From Nitrosomonas sp. (GTDB lineage Bacteria > Pseudomonadota > Gammaproteobacteria > Burkholderiales > Nitrosomonadaceae), in the NCBI GenBank assembly GCA_024282035.1, contig JAMWZR010000003.1, positions 43,625 through 107,624 of the forward strand: 64,000 nucleotides of DNA. The letters run 5' to 3'. Under the pieces are notes generated by a model. That model saw only the letters and a program-made list of their open reading frames with translations. It was not told the origin of the DNA and searched no databases. The translations under genes were made by a program, and so were the position numbers. Positions 59,333 through 64,000 of the stretch are shown here, piece by piece (within the stretch, counting starts at the first letter, position 1; each line of letters starts with the position of its first letter).

Positions 59333-62245
59333 TCAAACGACTCGCCATTCGATTGTGAATAATTGCTCAGATTCCGTCTTCTGGGTGAGGCGCCGTTCCA
59401 GTGACTCTATCAGGGTATTGCGCTTTTCAATAATGCTGTCTTCCACCTGAAAAATCTCTTGCCGCTGGCGACGTTGCTGCTTTTCCAGCTTTTGTATCTG
59501 TTTCTGGATTTCATGCTGTTCGTCGAGATTGGGAGCCAATCGGGCTTGCCGTTGCTGAATTTTGATCTGTTCTTTGGTGTCCTTCAGTGCTTTTTCGGCA
59601 GAAAGGACCATGTCATCCGCCCATTTTTCAAGTTTTTCACGTGCTTCATTGAAATATTGATTGTTAGTTTCCAGAGATTGACTAATCGTGGATTTACTAT
59701 GTCGTTGTACTTCCGCTGTAAGCCTTTGCGCAATCGGTTCAGGTATATTGGTCGCACCCTGATCTTCTGCCATGCAGTTAAATAATTTTTCACAGGTTTC
59801 TTGTTCTAACGATAAACCTTGATCGTCAATGGCAGAAAATAATAAGTACTCTTCACGCTCGAAGCTTTCAATTGCAAGTAGTGTCAACGTAAGATATCCA
59901 CATTTGCCACGTAAGGCTTCTACCAAATGCAGGCGTGTGGGGTGTTGGCTGACATTAAACGCAATACGTGCGGGCGGCGTGTTCAGTATTTTAGCCTGAT
60001 CAATAACAAATTCACCTAATGGATGCGATAGGCGATATAAGAATGTTCCAAATTCAGCGCTTAAGTCTTCAGTTGTTTCGGTTGTATATGGTTTGTCAGC
60101 CTTGGGTGTGCTTTTGGAAATAAGATGATAACGACCCACTGCTACATCTTGTATGGGCGGTCTAGTAAGGTCAAAAGTCAATGTGCTATCGTCAAATTGT
60201 GCCCGTTTATGGAGCATGAAATGGGTCAGTGACCAGAAACGTTTACTAAAGCGATCCAGTTGGGCTTTTGCATCGTTCAACTGAATGCGTAATCGCTCAT
60301 GCACATCTTCGTCAAAGTTCTCAAGCAACATTCTGTGGGTATCATTCATGCGTGCCTGAATTCGCTCATCCATTTCTGCTTGCAGCGCTTTAAAAGCAGT
60401 TTCGATCTGATCTGGTGTGCGGCATTGCTGATAAATAGTCAGGATACGTTTTTCAAAATCCACACCGGATTCAATGCTGCCCAACACATCATCGGATGCA
60501 CCAAAAACGCCATTAAACAGGTTGAATTTTTCGGTCAACAATTCCAAAACCCGGCGATCAGCCTGATTGCGTTCATTCAGGAAGTTGACCACAACCACGT
60601 CATGTCGTTGCCCATAGCGATGACAACGGCCAATCCGCTGTTCCACCCGCTGAGGATTCCACGGCAGATCATAGTTGATTACCAAGGAACAAAACTGAAT
60701 ATTGACACCTTCGGCAGCTGCTTCGGTGGCAATCATAATACTGGCTTCATCACGAAAATGCTCAATCAGTGCGGTGCGAATATCGATATCTCTAGAGCCT
60801 GCAATACGACCAGTGCCTTGGTTGTCGTCGAGCCAATTTTCATAGATGGCAGTGGCTTCCGGGCTATTGTTGGTGCCGCTGAATTGAACGACCTGACCCG
60901 CATAGCCGTTGGCTTGCAGGTACTCATTAAGGTAAGCCTGAGTGCGACGTGATTCGGTGAAAATCAGTGCCTTTCGCTGTGCGCCGGTTGTAGCCATTTG
61001 CTGAAAACCGATATCTAAGGCAGTCAGCAGACTATGCGTTTTAGTATCAGTACCAATATTTCTGGCCCATGCAGCCAATTGCGCTAGTAAGCTTATTTCT
61101 TCCTCTAGTTGCTTACGATCTATAGTGCTTTGAATCGAATTGCTATCTTCCTCCGGTGGATCTATTGCCAGTATTTCATCGAGTAAGTCTTCTTCGATGT
61201 CTTCTTCAGCAATCAATTGCTCGGCGAAACCAGGATCATCCTGTATTTTTTCATCACGTAATGCTTCCAATCTTACTTTCATGGTCTCAAGCGTTCCGGC
61301 AATCGCCAGCGAAGAGGAAGCCAATAGTTTGCGTAAAATCAGTTCTGTGAGATGTCGCTGTCTATACGGAATAGCATAACTGTTTGGACGTAGCAAAAAA
61401 TCACTAACTGATTCATAGAGTTGATGTTCATTATCAGTAGGACGAAATGGCTGAGTAATGGCGCGCCGTTCCGTATATCGAATATATTCCGTAACCTGGT
61501 TGCGCAAAGTGCGTCGGCAGAATCCTGACAAACGTTGTCGTAAGCTATCCAAATCACCGCTTGCGCCAACATACTGGGTACGAAAAGCATTCACATCGCC
61601 AAAAAGGTGTTCGTCAATGAGCGTGGAAAGACCATATAACTCGAGCAATGAGTTTTGCAGGGGTGTTGCTGTTAACAGTAGTTTGCGACAATCTTTCGTT
61701 GCCCAGCGGATCCCCTGTCCAATTTTGTTGCTTTCCCGATAGGCATTGCGGAGTTTATGTGCTTCATCAATAACCACCAAATCCCAGGCAATGGCTTTCA
61801 ATTCATCACGAATCCGGCTGGCGTAGTTATACGATAAGATGATAATAACTTTCTGGTTGAGAGGTGATTGATCCTTTTCGAGTTGATCGCGCCAAGTTTT
61901 GGCATCAAGAACGACCACGGGCAAATTGAATTTCTCTTCCAACTCCAGTGCCCATTGCTTGCGCAATGAAGCAGGGCAGATAACCAAAAGCCGCCGCTTT
62001 CTTTCCGACCAGTACTGGCACAATACAATTCCTGCCTCAATCGTCTTTCCCAAACCCACTTCGTCAGCAAGTAAAACACCTTTCGATAATGGCGATTTCA
62101 AAGCAAATAGAGCAGCTTCTATTTGATGTGGATTCAGGTCAACACTGGCATCAAAAAGTGATTGAGACAGTCGACCTATACCATTGGGTGCATGTCGTCG
62201 TGTAAGGTCGTGCGCAAAGTATTTTGCTTGGAAAGCTGTAATCAT
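59333..62245 (-). CDS. SNF2/RapA-type helicase of the defence cassette
   Basis: 970 residues. SNF2_N with Walker A DEVGLGKT (61-68) and DEAH (160-163, VVIDEAHKLRN), the helicase C domain with QRVEQRIGRCHRYGQ, and a long C-terminal coiled coil (EQHEIQKQIQKLEKQQRRQRQEI). No nuclease motif was seen. Similar to DrmD-like helicases of phage-defence islands, but drmA, drmB and drmC are absent. First gene of the cassette, 164 nt before the Abi gene. Confidence 0.87.
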   Translation of the reverse strand: MITAFQAKYFAHDLTRRHAPNGIGRLSQSLFDASVDLNPHQIEAALFALKSPLSKGVLLADEVGLGKTIEAGIVLCQYWSERKRRLLVICPASLRKQWALELEEKFNLPVVVLDAKTWRDQLEKDQSPLNQKVIIILSYNYASRIRDELKAIAWDLVVIDEAHKLRNAYRESNKIGQGIRWATKDCRKLLLTATPLQNSLLELYGLSTLIDEHLFGDVNAFRTQYVGASGDLDSLRQRLSGFCRRTLRNQVTEYIRYTERRAITQPFRPTDNEHQLYESVSDFLLRPNSYAIPYRQRHLTELILRKLLASSSLAIAGTLETMKVRLEALRDEKIQDDPGFAEQLIAEEDIEEDLLDEILAIDPPEEDSNSIQSTIDRKQLEEEISLLAQLAAWARNIGTDTKTHSLLTALDIGFQQMATTGAQRKALIFTESRRTQAYLNEYLQANGYAGQVVQFSGTNNSPEATAIYENWLDDNQGTGRIAGSRDIDIRTALIEHFRDEASIMIATEAAAEGVNIQFCSLVINYDLPWNPQRVEQRIGRCHRYGQRHDVVVVNFLNERNQADRRVLELLTEKFNLFNGVFGASDDVLGSIESGVDFEKRILTIYQQCRTPDQIETAFKALQAEMDERIQARMNDTHRMLLENFDEDVHERLRIQLNDAKAQLDRFSKRFWSLTHFMLHKRAQFDDSTLTFDLTRPPIQDVAVGRYHLISKSTPKADKPYTTETTEDLSAEFGTFLYRLSHPLGEFVIDQAKILNTPPARIAFNVSQHPTRLHLVEALRGKCGYLTLTLLAIESFEREEYLLFSAIDDQGLSLEQETCEKLFNCMAEDQGATNIPEPIAQRLTAEVQRHSKSTISQSLETNNQYFNEAREKLEKWADDMVLSAEKALKDTKEQIKIQQRQARLAPNLDEQHEIQKQIQKLEKQQRRQRQEIFQVEDSIIEKRNTLIESLERRLTQKTESEQLFTIEWRVV

Positions 62246-62522
62246 TAGTCGAAGTCCGTCACCAGTTATTCCAATTCATATCGACCAGAATGATTAAATA
62301 AAAGAGTTAGTACAATTTAGATATGTAGAAATGTACCGCACATATTCAGATAAATCCAATTGATAAAGTTTATACCAGTCGATTCTATTGATTGTAATCT
62401 AATGTGGTTAGTATCTTACTTTCAATTGCTTAGCCTTGATCTTTCATATCAGTATATTTGACATAACCATACACATCATGATTGAATACTGAAACACATT
62501 TCAAATATGGAGTCATTCGAAC
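62246..62522. promoter_or_regulatory. Divergent regulatory region, SNF2 cassette / umuD
   Basis: 277 bp, AT-rich. A TTGACA at 62458-62463 (plus strand) and a perfect dyad TGAAA-CACA-TTTCA at 62490-62503 lie just before umuD. No CTGT-N8-ACAG LexA box was seen. No remainder of the truncated SRAP gene was recognised. Confidence 0.45.
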
Positions 62523-63128
62523 ATGTCAAATCGTGGCGGGAAAAGAGAGAATGCAGGTAGGCCGCGTGGCCAGGGTAAATATGGTGAGCCGACGGTTTCA
62601 GTACGCATACCGCAAAGTCAGGGAGCTACCATCAAAAACTTTCTGGATGCATACCAGCGTAAAAGAACAGGCTCCGATCAAGAAACAACCAACGTGGATG
62701 AGTTTTTTATTCCCGCCATTGGCGATCAACCAACCTTGTTACCGCTTTTTTCCACCAAAGTGGCGGCAGGTTTTCCCAGTCCGGCAGATGATCATGTCGA
62801 GAAAAGTCTCGATGTCAGTGAATTTCTAATTGATCATGCTGCATCGACGTTCTTTGTCACGATTAAGGGAGATTCGATGATCGATGTCGGTTTACTGCCG
62901 GGGGATAAAGTTGTTGTGGATCGCTCCAAAACGCCCGGTATCGGCGATATTGTACTGGCTGTGGTGGATCGGGAATTTACCATCAAAATCTTTGATTACG
63001 GGGCGAACAAAATGCCAAGGCTGATGCCAGCCAATTCGTCAGGTGCTTACAAACCCATTTACATTCGCCCAGATATGCAGTTTGAGATATTTGGTGTAGT
63101 GATAGGATCATTCCGTCGCTTCAAGTAA
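62523..63128 (+). CDS. umuD: UmuD-like S24 peptidase with N-terminal basic extension
   Basis: 201 residues against 139 for E. coli UmuD. Residues 1-60 are an extension starting S-N-R-G-G-K-R-E-N-A-G-R-P-R-G, a basic GGKRxxAGRP motif seen in mobile-element UmuD proteins. The S24 core has the cleavage site A82-G83 (VAAGFPSP), the catalytic Ser118 (GDSMID) and Lys155 (EFTIK). The Ser-Lys distance (37) and the site-Ser distance (36) match E. coli UmuD. It is the processed subunit of an error-prone polymerase V with UmuC. Confidence 0.92.
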   Translation: MSNRGGKRENAGRPRGQGKYGEPTVSVRIPQSQGATIKNFLDAYQRKRTGSDQETTNVDEFFIPAIGDQPTLLPLFSTKVAAGFPSPADDHVEKSLDVSEFLIDHAASTFFVTIKGDSMIDVGLLPGDKVVVDRSKTPGIGDIVLAVVDREFTIKIFDYGANKMPRLMPANSSGAYKPIYIRPDMQFEIFGVVIGSFRRFK

Positions 63129-63185
63129 GTTACTGTCGGTTTATATATGACGGAGAGAATTTTGAAGTCATCACGCTGAATTGAT

Positions 63186-64000
63186 ATGCCCGTTCATTCT
63201 ATCGCTCTGATTGATGTGAATAACTTCTATGTTAGTTGCGAACGAGTATTCAATCCCAAACTGGAAGACAAACCGGTTGTAGTGCTATCCAACAATGACG
63301 GTTGCGCGGTTGCCAGAAGCAACGAAGTAAAAGCACTGGGCGTCAAAATGGGTCAACCGTGGTTTCAACTGAAAGATCTAGCCAAAAAACACGGAATCAT
63401 TGCCTACTCATCCAACTATGCGTTGTATGCCGACATGAGCAATCGCGTCATGAGCATACTGGGAATGTTCAGTCCAAACCAGGAAATTTATTCCATTGAT
63501 GAATGCTTTCTTGATCTCACCGATTTTAGAACAAAAAGCTTGACTCACTACGGTCAGAAAATTCGTCAGCGAGTGAAGCAGTGGACGGGTTTGCCGGTTT
63601 GTGTCGGGATAGGTTCCACCAAAACACTGGCCAAGCTTGCTAACCACATTGCCAAAAAGAATCTTGAATTTAGTGGCGTGTGTAACCTGAACGTCATGTC
63701 ATCACAGCAACAAAATGAATGGTTCAGCAAAATTGAAGTCGGTGAAATATGGGGTATTGGCAGACGGCTTGCACCCAAACTGCATGAAATCGGCATCAAA
63801 ACCGTATGGGATCTCAAAACAGCATCGCCATCACAAATGCGTACTCGTTTCTCGGTCGTGATGGAGAAAACCATTCGTGAGATCAATGGCACGGCCTGTA
63901 TCGAACTGGAAGAAATCAATCCGCCGAAAAAACAGATCGTCAGTTCCCGCTCGTTCGGAATACCTGTATCCGATCTGGCTAGTCTGGAAGAATCGGTATC
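63186..64000 (+). CDS. umuC: Y-family DNA polymerase UmuC (3'-truncated by window)
   Basis: 271 codons present; the gene runs off the right edge. Begins [20 protein letters not shown], with the catalytic Asp in LIDVNNFY and the [10 protein letters not shown] motif (Asp-Glu pair), [19 protein letters not shown] and the helix-hairpin-helix [14 protein letters not shown]. Catalytic subunit of DNA polymerase V. It lies 57 nt after umuD. Whether the pair belongs to the element or to the host is not visible. Confidence 0.93.
   Translation, partial: MPVHSIALIDVNNFYVSCERVFNPKLEDKPVVVLSNNDGCAVARSNEVKALGVKMGQPWFQLKDLAKKHGIIAYSSNYALYADMSNRVMSILGMFSPNQEIYSIDECFLDLTDFRTKSLTHYGQKIRQRVKQWTGLPVCVGIGSTKTLAKLANHIAKKNLEFSGVCNLNVMSSQQQNEWFSKIEVGEIWGIGRRLAPKLHEIGIKTVWDLKTASPSQMRTRFSVVMEKTIREINGTACIELEEINPPKKQIVSSRSFGIPVSDLASLEESV

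Noticed and set aside
51813-62245. DISARM-type defence system
   Set aside because: Only a DrmD-like helicase and a methyltransferase are present. No DUF1998 helicase (drmA), drmB or PLD-domain drmC is encoded, and the MTase-nuclease pair is of the type III kind.
51813-62245. BREX system
   Set aside because: No PglZ alkaline-phosphatase-like, BrxC/PglY P-loop or BrxL-type Lon protein is present.
62246-62522. Second half of the truncated SRAP gene beyond the cassette
   Set aside because: No reading frame in this gap shows SRAP-like sequence.
39196-64000. CRISPR array
   Set aside because: No regularly spaced direct repeats and no cas genes were seen.

Overview
The window looks like a chromosomal segment of a betaproteobacterium, most likely an ammonia oxidiser of the Nitrosomonas type. 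This is inferred from gene content and order (rpmF-plsX-fabHDG-acpP-fabF-mltG, dciA-M23-secA, petABC-sspAB), moderate GC, an exported PEP-CTERM protein and a czc-type efflux operon. No 16S gene is present to confirm it. About 39 kb on the left is ordinary core genome. From the tRNA-Thr gene (39120) to at least 62.2 kb the content is accessory.

Core part. 1-2472 (minus) is a glycerol-3-phosphate module: a glycerophosphodiester phosphodiesterase, GlpD and the start of an FGGY kinase, each overlapping the next by 4 nt. Then come an exported ankyrin-repeat protein, a YfiH/PgeF-type protein, a ZIP transporter and a triple-fusion glycosyltransferase. 8793-15954 (minus) is the fatty-acid and phospholipid cluster, with Maf divergent from it. 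16739-23358 (plus) is a CzcI-like/CzcC/CzcB/CzcA heavy-metal efflux operon. An unknown six-TM protein, a PEP-CTERM protein, MgtE, AroE, TonB, an RNase II-type exonuclease, DciA, an M23 peptidase, SecA, the cytochrome bc1 complex and SspA/SspB follow.

Accessory part. Next to tRNA-Thr lies the backbone of a mobilizable element collinear with the Tra1 region of IncP plasmids: traM-traL-traK (minus, all decayed), an oriT-like site with a nic-like core and a 20-bp palindrome, then traJ-traI-traG-traF-traD-like and an ArdC/primase fusion (plus). A RadC-like JAMM protein, a HipB/HipA pair and a truncated SRAP-family gene come next. No mating-pair-formation genes and no integrase are in the window, so the element could at best be mobilized by another system.

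Defence cassette. The SRAP gene breaks off where a 10.4-kb minus-strand cassette begins (51813-62245): SNF2-type helicase, Abi_2/AbiF-type HEPN protein, a very large type III-like Mod methyltransferase and a Res helicase-nuclease. Between the helicase and the Abi gene, a sigma70-like promoter is followed within about 10 nt by a G/C-clamped hairpin and a T-run that ends just before the Abi ribosome-binding site. That is the layout expected of a compact ncRNA of about 57 nt (59182-59238) that could act as RNA antitoxin to the HEPN toxin. This embedded RNA-HEPN unit inside a type III-like restriction cassette is the most interesting feature of the window. Beyond it lies a umuDC pair, with umuC cut by the window edge.
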